Translations under genes and position numbers: made by a program | Source of the DNA: Pseudomonas viciae | GTDB lineage: Bacteria > Pseudomonadota > Gammaproteobacteria > Pseudomonadales > Pseudomonadaceae | DNA: 64,000 bases | Assembly: GCF_004786035.1 (NCBI RefSeq) | Contig: NZ_CP035088.1 | Location: forward strand, 2,640,001 to 2,704,000 | Direction of reading: 5' to 3' | Part shown: positions 56,866-64,000 of the stretch, in pieces | Position numbering within the stretch: position 1 is the stretch's first letter | Layout: each line of letters begins with the position of its first letter | The notes under the pieces: generated by a model | Seen by the model: the letters and a program-made list of their open reading frames with translations, nothing else | What the model was told of the DNA's origin: nothing | Databases searched by the model: none

Positions 56866-57633
56866 TCAGGACAGGAACCCACCATCCACATTCAGCGCCA
56901 CACCCGTGGTGTAGCTCGACGCATCACTGGCCAGGTACAACACCGCGCCGGCCATCTCGCTCGGATCGGCCACGCGCTTGAGCGGGATCTGCGCCAGGGC
57001 GGTTTTCAGGATCGCGTCGTTCTTGACCAGGGCCGAGGCGAACTTGGTGTCGGTCAGGCCCGGCAACAGGGCGTTGCAGCGGATGCCGAACTGCGCGCAT
57101 TCCTTGGCGAACACCTTGGTCATGTTGATCACGGCGGCCTTGGTCACCGAATAGATGCCTTGGAAGATTCCCGGCGAGATGCCGTTGATCGACGCCACGT
57201 TGATGATGCTGCCGCCGCCGTTCTCGCGCATCAGCTTGCCGGCTTCCACCGACATGAAGAAGTAGCCGCGAATGTTCACGTCGACGGTTTTCTGGAACGC
57301 TCCCAGGTCGGTGTCCAGTACGTTGCAGAATTGCGGGTTGGTGGCGGCGTTGTTCACCAGGATGTCCAGGCGCCCGAACTGCTCGCGGATGCCAGCGAAC
57401 ACCTGGCTGATCTGCTCCATTTCGCCGATGTGGCAGGCAATGGCGGTGGCCTTGCCGCCGGCGGCGATGATGGCGTCGGCCACATGCTGGCAACCGTCGA
57501 GCTTGCGGCTCGACACAATCACGTGGGCGCCTTGCTGGGCCAGCAGTTTGGCGATGGCTTCGCCGATGCCACGGCTGGCGCCGGAAACGAAAGCGATTTT
57601 ACCGTCGAGGTCGAACAACTGAGTCTTGGACAT
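56866..57633 (-). CDS. Short-chain dehydrogenase/reductase
   Basis: This 255-residue NAD(P)-dependent enzyme has the cofactor motif SGASRGIGEAIAKLL, NNAATNP, the catalytic serine in INVASINGISPG and the YSVTK catalytic pair. LNVDGGFL at the end is typical of classical SDRs. It follows the phosphotransferase gene by 24 bases on the same strand, so the two form an operon. In other pseudomonads similar pairs belong to fatty acid or acyl-CoA metabolism. The substrate is unknown. Confidence 0.9.
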   Translation of the reverse strand: MSKTQLFDLDGKIAFVSGASRGIGEAIAKLLAQQGAHVIVSSRKLDGCQHVADAIIAAGGKATAIACHIGEMEQISQVFAGIREQFGRLDILVNNAATNPQFCNVLDTDLGAFQKTVDVNIRGYFFMSVEAGKLMRENGGGSIINVASINGISPGIFQGIYSVTKAAVINMTKVFAKECAQFGIRCNALLPGLTDTKFASALVKNDAILKTALAQIPLKRVADPSEMAGAVLYLASDASSYTTGVALNVDGGFLS

Positions 57634-57657
57634 GCTGTTTCCTTGTTATAGGTGCGC

Positions 57658-58725
57658 TCAAAGCGTGGATTTGCCGATGACGTGCAGGCTCATCTGCTCC
57701 AGCAGTTTGTTCATCTGAACGAACTGCGCGAAGCGTTTGTCCTGGGTCTGGCCGTGGAAGAAGCGGTAGTAGATCTGCTGGACGATCCCGGCCAGGCGGA
57801 ACAGGCCGTAGGTGTAATAGAAATCGAAGTTGTCGATGCGGATCCCGGCGCGCTCGGCGTAGTAATCGACGAACTCGCGGCGGGTCAGCATGCCGGGCGC
57901 GTGGCTTGGCTGGCGGCGCATCAACTGCACCGGCGCCGGGTCGTTGGCCTCGATCCAGTAGGCGAGGCTGTTGCCCAGGTCCATCAACGGGTCGCCGATG
58001 GTGGTCAGTTCCCAGTCCAGCACGCCGATGATCTGCATCGGGTTGTCCGGGTCGAGAATGACGTTGTCGAACCGGTAGTCGTTGTGCACGATGCTCGAAG
58101 TCGGGTGGTCGGCGGGCATCTTGTCGTTGAGCCAGGCCTTGACCGCTTCCCACTTCGGCGCGTCGGGAGTCAGGGCTTTTTCGTAACGGTCGCTCCAGCC
58201 ACGGATCTGCCGGGCCACGTAGCCTTCGGGCTTGCCCAGGTCGGCCAGGCCACAGGCCTGGTAGTCAACCCGGTGCAGTTCGACGAGCCGGTCGATGAAG
58301 CTCTTGCACAGTGTTTCGGTACGGGCGGCGTCGAAACCCAGTTCCGGCGGCAACTCGGAGCGCAGGATGATGCCCTTGACCCGTTCCATCACGTAGAACT
58401 CGGCGCCCATCACCGATTCGTCGGTGCAGTGCACGTAAGCCTTTGGGCAGTACGGGAAACCGTCACGCAATTGATTGAGGATGCGAAACTCCCGGCCCAT
58501 GTCGTGGGCCGATTTGGCCTTGTGGCCGAATGGCGGACGGCGCAGGACGAATTCCTGTTCGGGGTATTCCAGCAGGTACGTCAGGTTCGACGCGCCACCG
58601 GGAAACTGGCTGATCTGCGGCATGCCGGTCAGGCCCGGAATGTGGGCCTTGAGGTATGGGTCGATCAGACTGGCATCGAGTTCTTCACCGTCGCGCACGC
58701 GGGTGGACTGATCAGTAAACGCCAT
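57658..58725 (-). CDS. APH-family phosphotransferase (ACAD10/11-like)
   Basis: This 355-residue kinase-like protein shows the aminoglycoside phosphotransferase fold. It has FPGGASNLTYLLEYPEQEFV, the conserved lysine replaced or shifted near LRRPPFGHK, the catalytic loop SIVHNDYRFDNVILD and the metal site GVLDWELTTIGDPLMDLG. Similar proteins are linked to acyl-CoA dehydrogenases and may phosphorylate hydroxyacyl-CoA. It is unlikely to give antibiotic resistance. It is the first gene of a pair with the short-chain dehydrogenase. Confidence 0.88.
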   Translation of the reverse strand: MAFTDQSTRVRDGEELDASLIDPYLKAHIPGLTGMPQISQFPGGASNLTYLLEYPEQEFVLRRPPFGHKAKSAHDMGREFRILNQLRDGFPYCPKAYVHCTDESVMGAEFYVMERVKGIILRSELPPELGFDAARTETLCKSFIDRLVELHRVDYQACGLADLGKPEGYVARQIRGWSDRYEKALTPDAPKWEAVKAWLNDKMPADHPTSSIVHNDYRFDNVILDPDNPMQIIGVLDWELTTIGDPLMDLGNSLAYWIEANDPAPVQLMRRQPSHAPGMLTRREFVDYYAERAGIRIDNFDFYYTYGLFRLAGIVQQIYYRFFHGQTQDKRFAQFVQMNKLLEQMSLHVIGKSTL

Positions 58726-58911
58726 GCTTATCCCTTCTGCTTATTTTGGAGGCCATCGATCATTGGCTAATCTAATGGCGCGTGGGCGGCGTCACAAGCA
58801 CGCCAGGGTCTTATAGGTTAGCGTGTTGCAGGATAATCATCGGGCCTGATGCGCGGTGGTTGCGGGCGAGCTATGGTTTGGGGGGCAGTCGCTTTCAAGG
58901 AGGTAACCGCG

Positions 58912-59307
58912 ATGGGATGTCCGCAAGTCTGTGGCACCGCCACCCTGCAATGCAGCTTCGGCGTGGCCCCGGCGGTACTCAATGTGCTGCCGGTCAATCG
59001 CCTGCTGACCGGTGGGATGCCGGCGGCGAACATCATGGATCACATTCCGCTGGTGAACATCACCACGTTCGGCATGTGCCAGAGCCTGGCCAACCCGACC
59101 GTGGCCGCCGCGACCGCTGCGGCACTGGGTGTGCTGACCCCCATGCCGTGCATTCCCGCCACCGCCACCCCCTGGATCCCCGGCGGCGCACCGACCCTGT
59201 TACTGGGCAACATGCCGGCTATCGACGCCAATAGCACCTTGATGTGTACCTGGGCCGGAGTGATCAAGATCGTCGTGCCGGGGCAGGTGCAGATGCTTAT
59301 CCCTTGA
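58912..59307 (+). CDS. DUF4280 PAAR-like protein
   Basis: This 131-residue protein begins MGCPQVCGTATLQCSFGVAP and contains several cysteines and a GGAPTLLLGNMPAI turn region. I recognise DUF4280, whose members resemble PAAR tips that cap VgrG spikes of type VI secretion systems or related injection devices. There is no signal peptide. AAGGAGGT lies upstream of the ATG at 58912. It faces the YwqK/VgrG genes and probably serves the same spike. Confidence 0.85.
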   Translation: MGCPQVCGTATLQCSFGVAPAVLNVLPVNRLLTGGMPAANIMDHIPLVNITTFGMCQSLANPTVAAATAAALGVLTPMPCIPATATPWIPGGAPTLLLGNMPAIDANSTLMCTWAGVIKIVVPGQVQMLIP

Positions 59308-59349
59308 TGGTTGTGAGGTGGCCCGGGATTGCTGTCCACCTCAAATCCC

Positions 59350-59436
59350 CTGTGGGAGCGCTCGCGATAGCGGAGGGTCAGTTGGCGGTGATGTTGACTG
59401 TGAAACCGTCATCGCGAGCAAGCTCGCTCCCACAGG
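59350..59436. repeat. REP pair with deleted left arm
   Basis: The left arm reads GTGGGAGCGCTCGCGATAGC and lacks about six bases of the usual motif. The right arm (ATCGCGAGCAAGCTCGCTCC) is complete. It lies between two convergent genes. Confidence 0.8.
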
Positions 59437-59449
59437 CTGGACGGGGTGG

Positions 59450-59992
59450 TCAGGCCTGTGCTGGATCATTCCAGCGCCTGAACCACCAGCGCACCCGGGA
59501 GATCGGTTTACCCTCGGCGTCCAGCGGCCGGCCGTCTTCGGCGTAGGCGTGGGCCGGCTCCAGCAGTTGGCCGTTGAGGTAGCGGGCTTCGACCGCCGGG
59601 TTGCCGTTGGGATGCAGGCGGCGATAACGGCCGTCGCGCACGCCGTCGCGATAGAACTCGGCCTCGGCCAGTTGCCCGTCAGGGAAGTAGTTGTTGGCCT
59701 CACCGTGCAGCAAGCCATTGCGATACGTGGCCTGGCGCTGCAACCCACCTTCGGCGGCATAGAAACTCGCCACGCCCTGCAACTTGCCTTTGACGAACGG
59801 CATCACTGCCGAGACCCTTCCATTGGGGTGATACAAGGTGCTGGTGCCTTGCAGTTCACCCTGGCTGTAGTTGAGTTTTGCCTGCGGGCGCTGCGCCTCT
59901 TCAATCTGCAGTGGACCGTCGAGCCGACCATCGACCAGTTGCCCGCTCAGTTGGCTGTCGCCACGCTCCACGTCGAGTTTTTTCGAGGCCAT
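59450..59992 (-). CDS. YwqK/MORN-repeat protein beside VgrG
   Basis: This 180-residue protein consists of about five tandem repeats of some 22 residues with the pattern Y-x-x-G-x-x-x-G (LNYSQGELQGTSTLYHPNG, ATYRNGLLHGEANNYFPDG). These are typical of MORN/YwqK proteins, annotated elsewhere as antitoxin-like. It has no signal peptide. The ATG at 59992 has AGGAG seven bases upstream; the GTG at 59998 is too close. It starts 13 bases after vgrG and is co-transcribed. It could be an immunity protein or an adaptor; this is inference. Confidence 0.8.
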   Translation of the reverse strand: MASKKLDVERGDSQLSGQLVDGRLDGPLQIEEAQRPQAKLNYSQGELQGTSTLYHPNGRVSAVMPFVKGKLQGVASFYAAEGGLQRQATYRNGLLHGEANNYFPDGQLAEAEFYRDGVRDGRYRRLHPNGNPAVEARYLNGQLLEPAHAYAEDGRPLDAEGKPISRVRWWFRRWNDPAQA

Positions 59993-60005
59993 CGGCACGC
60001 TCCTG

Positions 60006-62015
60006 TCAGTTGACCTTCACCAGGCCGCCCTTGATCGTCAGCATGCCGCCGCCGTCCACGGTCTGTTCGGCGGCGGCCTTGTTCACCAGGCTGATGCCGG
60101 CGTCGTTGGTCAGCGTGGTGCCGGCCTTGTTTTCCAACGACGTACCGGCCTGGTTGCTCAGCGCCGTGCCGGCCTTCTGGCTGATGGAAGTGCTGGCCTG
60201 GGCCGCCAGGTCCGCGCCGCTCTTGATCGCGAAACTGCCGCCGCTTTGCAGGGTCAGGGTGCCACTGACCTTGATGGTCAGGTTGCCGTCCACCGTCAGG
60301 TCATAGTTACCGGTGACCTTGTGCGCGTAGTTGCCGCCGGTGCTGTGGTTCTGGTCCGAGCCCACGGTCACGGTGCGGGTGTCTTTCACATCGAGGCTGT
60401 CGCTGCCGGTCTGGAGGGTCACGCTACGCTTGCCTTTCTCCAGGGTGATGGTCTCGTCGCCGTCCTTGACCGTGCGGGTGCGAGCGTTCTGCACCGTGAG
60501 GGTTTCATCGTGACCGACCGTCGCGGTGGTGTCGTTGAGCACGTTGATGTTGAAGTCTTTCTGGGCCTGGAGAAACACTTCCTCAGCGTCCTTCTTGTCT
60601 TCGAAACGCAACTCGTTGAAACCGCCGCCACCCTTGGACGAGTTGGTCTTGATCCCGGACTGGGTCTGGTTCGCCGGCAACGCGTAGGGCAGGGCGTTGT
60701 CGCCGTTGTAGACGCAACCGGTCACCAGCGGCCGGTCCGGGTCGCCATCGATGAACGTGACGATGACTTCCTGGCCGATGCGCGGCACGAACTGCATGCC
60801 AAAACCCTTGCCGCTCCAGGGCAACACAACGCGCACCCAGCAGGACGAGGTTTCGTCGTTCTTGCCGGTGCGGTCCCAGGGGAACTGCAATTTGATCCGC
60901 CCATACTCATCGGTCCAGATCTCTTCACCGGCCTTGCCCACCACCAGCGCCGTCTGGGTGTGCATGCGCGGTTTTGGCGTGGTGCGCGCCGGTCGATAAG
61001 GGGTGGCCTTGGGGATCGCTTCGAAGCGGTTGCGGTAGCTGTCATGGCTGGCTTCATGGCTGACCGAGGTCACCACCCAATCGATATTCAGCGTCGTGTC
61101 TTCATGGCCGGCGAGGGTGAACCAATACCCCGGCACCAGCCAACGGCAGTCGCTTTCGCCGACAAAACGCTTCTCCTGGCTGCGCAGGCCATCCACCCGC
61201 TGTTTGGTCAACCCATCGCCCTGGGCTTTGGCGGTATAGCCGCCCGGATGTTCATACATCGAGCTTGGCCCGGCCACGGCTTCGGCCTGGCTGTAGAGCG
61301 ATGTCGTCGGCGTGGTGAATTCGTAGTCGGTTGCCTGATAAACCCCAGCCACCGCTTGCAGGCACACGTGCCCGCTGCGGATGCCGTGCAGTTCCCGCTC
61401 ACCCAGCTTCTGCCCGAGATAGTTCACCGTCGGTCCATTGGGAATGGGCGCGAAGGCGTCATTGCTGTCGGCCAGTACCAGGGTGTGCGTGCCGTCCTCA
61501 TGGGTGAAGAACCAGAAGATCCCGTCCTCTTCCAGCAGGCGCGAGACGAAGGCCAGATCGGTTTCGCCGTACTGCACGCAGTATTCGCGTGGCGTGTAGC
61601 TGCCGGTGAGTTTGAGCTGGAAATCGGTGAAGCCATGGGCCTTGAAAATCGTCGTGACGATGTCCGACGTGGCGAGGTTTTGGAACACGCGGTTGTTGCT
61701 GGCAAGGCTCAGCCACCACAGCCAGGGCCGTAACAAGAGTTGATAGCGCTCGGCGGTGGCATCGGCAGGGAGCTGGCGGATTTCGGCCACCAGAAAGTCC
61801 ATGGGGCGCAGTAGGGCATCCTTGTGCAGCGTCGTGGTGACGTGGCTGGCGACGGCCGTGGTGAGGGTCAACGAAGCGCCGTCGTTGATGCCGTTGAGGA
61901 GGTGCGAGCCCAATGCATTGAGGCGTTCTTCGCCGGACAGCGAATCAGGGTACAGCGCCGACAGTGTAGTGGCGGTGAGCGATAGCGTGGTGTTGCTGTC
62001 GGTGGAGCGGGGCAT
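60006..62015 (-). CDS. vgrG: Type VI secretion spike protein VgrG (TssI)
   Basis: This 669-residue protein forms the trimeric puncturing spike. The gp27-like base is visible (YTPREYCVQYGETDLAFVSR, LLEEDGIFWFF), then the gp5-like region (GRIKLQFPWDRTGKNDE, GDPDRPLVTGCVYN). A long beta-helix ends in an octapeptide-like series near residues 610-650 (KAGTALSNQAGTSLENKAGT). No extra enzymatic domain follows. It lies in the order clpV, small protein, vgrG, ywqK-like. Confidence 0.94.
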   Translation of the reverse strand: MPRSTDSNTTLSLTATTLSALYPDSLSGEERLNALGSHLLNGINDGASLTLTTAVASHVTTTLHKDALLRPMDFLVAEIRQLPADATAERYQLLLRPWLWWLSLASNNRVFQNLATSDIVTTIFKAHGFTDFQLKLTGSYTPREYCVQYGETDLAFVSRLLEEDGIFWFFTHEDGTHTLVLADSNDAFAPIPNGPTVNYLGQKLGERELHGIRSGHVCLQAVAGVYQATDYEFTTPTTSLYSQAEAVAGPSSMYEHPGGYTAKAQGDGLTKQRVDGLRSQEKRFVGESDCRWLVPGYWFTLAGHEDTTLNIDWVVTSVSHEASHDSYRNRFEAIPKATPYRPARTTPKPRMHTQTALVVGKAGEEIWTDEYGRIKLQFPWDRTGKNDETSSCWVRVVLPWSGKGFGMQFVPRIGQEVIVTFIDGDPDRPLVTGCVYNGDNALPYALPANQTQSGIKTNSSKGGGGFNELRFEDKKDAEEVFLQAQKDFNINVLNDTTATVGHDETLTVQNARTRTVKDGDETITLEKGKRSVTLQTGSDSLDVKDTRTVTVGSDQNHSTGGNYAHKVTGNYDLTVDGNLTIKVSGTLTLQSGGSFAIKSGADLAAQASTSISQKAGTALSNQAGTSLENKAGTTLTNDAGISLVNKAAAEQTVDGGGMLTIKGGLVKVN

Positions 62016-62050
62016 TGAAAGGCCTCACGACTTCAAGAAAAAAACAGGCG

Positions 62051-62620
62051 TCAGCTGTAATGAGTGGTGATGAAGTTGTACGGCGCGCTTAATTCGTTCG
62101 ATCGACTGATAGGAAGGCCATGAGGGTACGTGTCTATGTTGCAGAGATAAGCGGTAAAGGACCCCTCGGCGTCGAAGACCCATGAATCACCACGGTTCAA
62201 TGTCTTGTCCAGCAACTCACGATTTTTCTGGCTTGTAGCGACGACAACGACCCAGCGATTATCAGCCTTGAACCCGTGGAGCTTGTTGACATCCCGGGTG
62301 ATGGATTCCTGAAGGCTCGCACCGCCGAAATCTCCGTTTGTGCTCTCTACCTTGATCTCCACTGCAAAACTCTTTCCCAGAAGAACGAAATAGAAATCCA
62401 CCTTCTCTGCGCTGTAAGGCCAGGGGTAACTGATCTCCCTGACCTTGGCAGTGATCCCGTAGCCACGTTGGAGGTGGTAGGAAATCTCAACTTGGGCGGC
62501 GCTTTCCCACGGGCCGTTCGAAGTCCAGCTTTTATTGAACTGGCTGGGTGTGCCGGAGAAGTCTTGCGGATGGACGCCAGCCGCCTGCAAGACAACGTTT
62601 AAAAATTCTTCTTCCGTCAT
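62051..62620 (-). CDS. Protein of unknown function with a PD-(D/E)XK-like motif
   Basis: This 189-residue protein has no signal peptide or membrane segment. An early helix with glutamates (NGPWESAAQVEISYHLQRG) is followed by two strands VDFYFVLLGKSFAVEIKVES. The latter fit the D-x(n)-E-x-K core of PD-(D/E)XK nucleases (about residues 82-98). A further helix has TRDVNKLHGF. The start at 62620 follows GGAGAC. It sits between clpV and vgrG with 56 and 35 base gaps, so it is probably part of that operon. It could be a nuclease-like effector, a regulator or an inactive relative. I recognise no named family. Confidence 0.7.
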   Translation of the reverse strand: MTEEEFLNVVLQAAGVHPQDFSGTPSQFNKSWTSNGPWESAAQVEISYHLQRGYGITAKVREISYPWPYSAEKVDFYFVLLGKSFAVEIKVESTNGDFGGASLQESITRDVNKLHGFKADNRWVVVVATSQKNRELLDKTLNRGDSWVFDAEGSFTAYLCNIDTYPHGLPISRSNELSAPYNFITTHYS

Positions 62621-62676
62621 GATGCCTGTCTCCGCTGAGTAAGAAGCTGTTGTAAAAGTCGGCTGGTTTAGCAGTA

Positions 62677-64000
62677 TTACTCCAACACCCACTCCGCCAA
62701 CTTCCCGGTCACCTGCGTCATCAACACATTCTCGACATCCCGCGCACCCGCCGCGCTGCACTTGGCCAACACCGCCTTGACAATCCCCGCATCAAACTCG
62801 AATTGCTTGCCGGTCGCGGCCTTGTAGCGCCCGCGCAATTTCTCCAGTTTCGCCAACACAATCCCCTCCAGCGTCGCCTCATCCAGTGGCCGATAGGCCA
62901 CCACTGTCATGCGCGCCAAAAACGCCGGGCGAAACGCTTGTAGCAGTACTTTGTGCAAGGCTGCGTTGAAGGCGTCGCTGCCCAGTTGCGCGACGGGCGT
63001 ATCCAACAGCAGTTCGGCGCCGACGTTGCTGGTGGCGAGCATCACGGTGTTCTTGAAATCCACCACCAGGCCGGTGCCGTCCTCCATCAGGCCTTTGTCG
63101 AAGACGTTGTAGAACGCCTCGAGTACATCCGGGTGGGCCTTTTCGATTTCATCCAGCAGCACCACCGAATAGGGTTTGCGCCGCACCGCTTCGGTGAGCA
63201 CGCCGCCGCTGCCATAGCCGACGTAGCCGGGCGGGGCGCCTTTGAGTTGGCTGACGGTGTGGGCCTCCTGATACTCCGAGAGGTTGATGCTGATCAGGTT
63301 GCGCTCGCCGCCGTACAGGGCATCGGCCAGGGCATAGGCGGTTTCGGTCTTGCCCACGCCCGTGGGGCCGACCAGCAGGAACACCCCGACCGGTTTCTGC
63401 GGGTCGGTGAGGCCGGCGCGGTAGGCTTGCAGGCGCTGGGCGATGGTGTTCAGCGCCGTGCTCTGGCCCATGACCCGCTGGCCCATGCGCTGGCCGAGGG
63501 TGCGCACGGCGTGGGCTTCGTCGGCGAGCATCTTGCCGACCGGGATGCCGGTCCAGCCGGCGATCACCGCAGCGACGGTCTTGCTGTCGACCTGTTCCGG
63601 CACCAGGGGGTCGTCCTGGCGAATGGCATCGAGGCCGGCTTCCAGGCGCAGCAGTTCGGCGGCCAGGTGGTCGATGCGGTTATCGATCTCGGTGTCGGGT
63701 TTTTCGCTGTCGGCGCGCTCGCTCAGGGCCAGCAGTTCGCGCCGGGTGTCGAGCAGTTCGCGCACCGCTTCGCGTTCTTCGCCCCAGCGGGTTTCCAGCT
63801 CGCGGATGGCCTGCACGTTGCTGGTCGATTCGCCTTCGAGCAGGGTGATGCGTTCGCGGTGGTCCAGCCCGGTGGCCTGTTCCCGGCGCAAGCGTTCGAC
63901 TTCGTCCTTGAGGCTGTTCTGCCGGTGGCGCAGGCTTTCCAGGGGCGGTGGCACGTCATGTTGGCCGAGGGCGACCCGCGCGCAGGCGGTGTCGAGCACA
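62677..64000 (-). CDS. clpV: Type VI secretion ATPase ClpV (TssH), C-terminal part
   Basis: The gene runs past the window end; about 441 residues of the C-terminal half are seen. ClpV disassembles the contracted TssB/TssC sheath. The visible part has the middle coiled coil, the linker AGWTGIPVGKML and the second AAA+ domain with Walker A VGPTGVGKTETAYAL and Walker B VVLLDEIEKAH. The pore motif GYVGYGSGG and the AFRPAFLARM sensor region are also visible. The PVGKML and ARMTV details fit TssH rather than housekeeping ClpB. Confidence 0.93.
   Translation of the reverse strand, partial: VLDTACARVALGQHDVPPPLESLRHRQNSLKDEVERLRREQATGLDHRERITLLEGESTSNVQAIRELETRWGEEREAVRELLDTRRELLALSERADSEKPDTEIDNRIDHLAAELLRLEAGLDAIRQDDPLVPEQVDSKTVAAVIAGWTGIPVGKMLADEAHAVRTLGQRMGQRVMGQSTALNTIAQRLQAYRAGLTDPQKPVGVFLLVGPTGVGKTETAYALADALYGGERNLISINLSEYQEAHTVSQLKGAPPGYVGYGSGGVLTEAVRRKPYSVVLLDEIEKAHPDVLEAFYNVFDKGLMEDGTGLVVDFKNTVMLATSNVGAELLLDTPVAQLGSDAFNAALHKVLLQAFRPAFLARMTVVAYRPLDEATLEGIVLAKLEKLRGRYKAATGKQFEFDAGIVKAVLAKCSAAGARDVENVLMTQVTGKLAEWVLE

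Noticed and set aside
57658..58725. Aminoglycoside resistance gene
   Set aside because: The fold is shared with APH enzymes, but the sequence is of the ACAD10/11-like metabolic type and is paired with a short-chain dehydrogenase.

Overview
The window is chromosomal DNA of a Pseudomonas, most likely of the P. fluorescens group. The evidence is GC-rich coding sequence, typical Pseudomonas families (DUF1652, DUF2789, a fused ShaA-type antiporter subunit), a hydrogen cyanide synthase operon, and many intergenic copies of the Pseudomonas REP motif (GTGGGAGCGAGCTTGCTCGCG and variants), mostly as inverted pairs. No rRNA, tRNA, CRISPR array, insertion sequence or phage was seen.

Layout. 0.4-5.4 kb: an NCS1 permease, an M20-type N-carbamoyl amidohydrolase, a PAS-LuxR regulator and a DUF1652 protein. 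5.4-7.5 kb: a two-component system on the minus strand. 7.76-10.76 kb: hcnABC, whose leader carries an ANR-type box and two CANGGA motifs, followed by a glutathione S-transferase. 11.6-27.3 kb: a myo-inositol catabolic locus. It holds a divergent RpiR-type repressor, then iolC (fused to an aldolase-like domain), iolE, iolB, iolA, an iolI-like gene, iolD, iolG, an iolW-like gene and a sugar ABC importer. 27.6-33.6 kb: a DksA-like protein with an incomplete zinc finger, a chemoreceptor with its extra domain at the C-terminus, several small unknown proteins, an orphan ProX-type binding protein and a DUF3995 membrane protein.

33.6-46.0 kb: an AT-richer block, probably acquired. It encodes a 2028-residue RTX protein, two small membrane or lipoprotein genes and a complete type I secretion system (TolC, HlyB and HlyD types). 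46.2-52.3 kb: a six-gene Mrp/Sha cation/proton antiporter operon. 52.4-58.7 kb: a DMT exporter divergent from an XRE-cupin regulator, an FAD/NAD(P) protein, a third Gfo/Idh/MocA dehydrogenase, a short-chain dehydrogenase and an APH-like phosphotransferase. 58.9-64.0 kb: part of a type VI secretion locus with a DUF4280 PAAR-like protein, a YwqK/MORN-repeat protein, VgrG, a small protein with a PD-(D/E)XK-like motif, and ClpV cut by the window end.

How it works together. GGAA-N6-TTCC palindromes, the pattern I recall for rhizobial IolR, lie in front of iolC, before the inositol importer and, as a tandem pair, before the distant dehydrogenase at 55.5 kb. This implies one regulon that includes an unlinked gene. 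CA motifs (AAnAAnAA), the Hfq/Crc target, sit just before several iol start codons. The two most promising leads for undescribed biology are the RTX protein with its two co-encoded small envelope proteins and the putative nuclease-like protein between clpV and vgrG.
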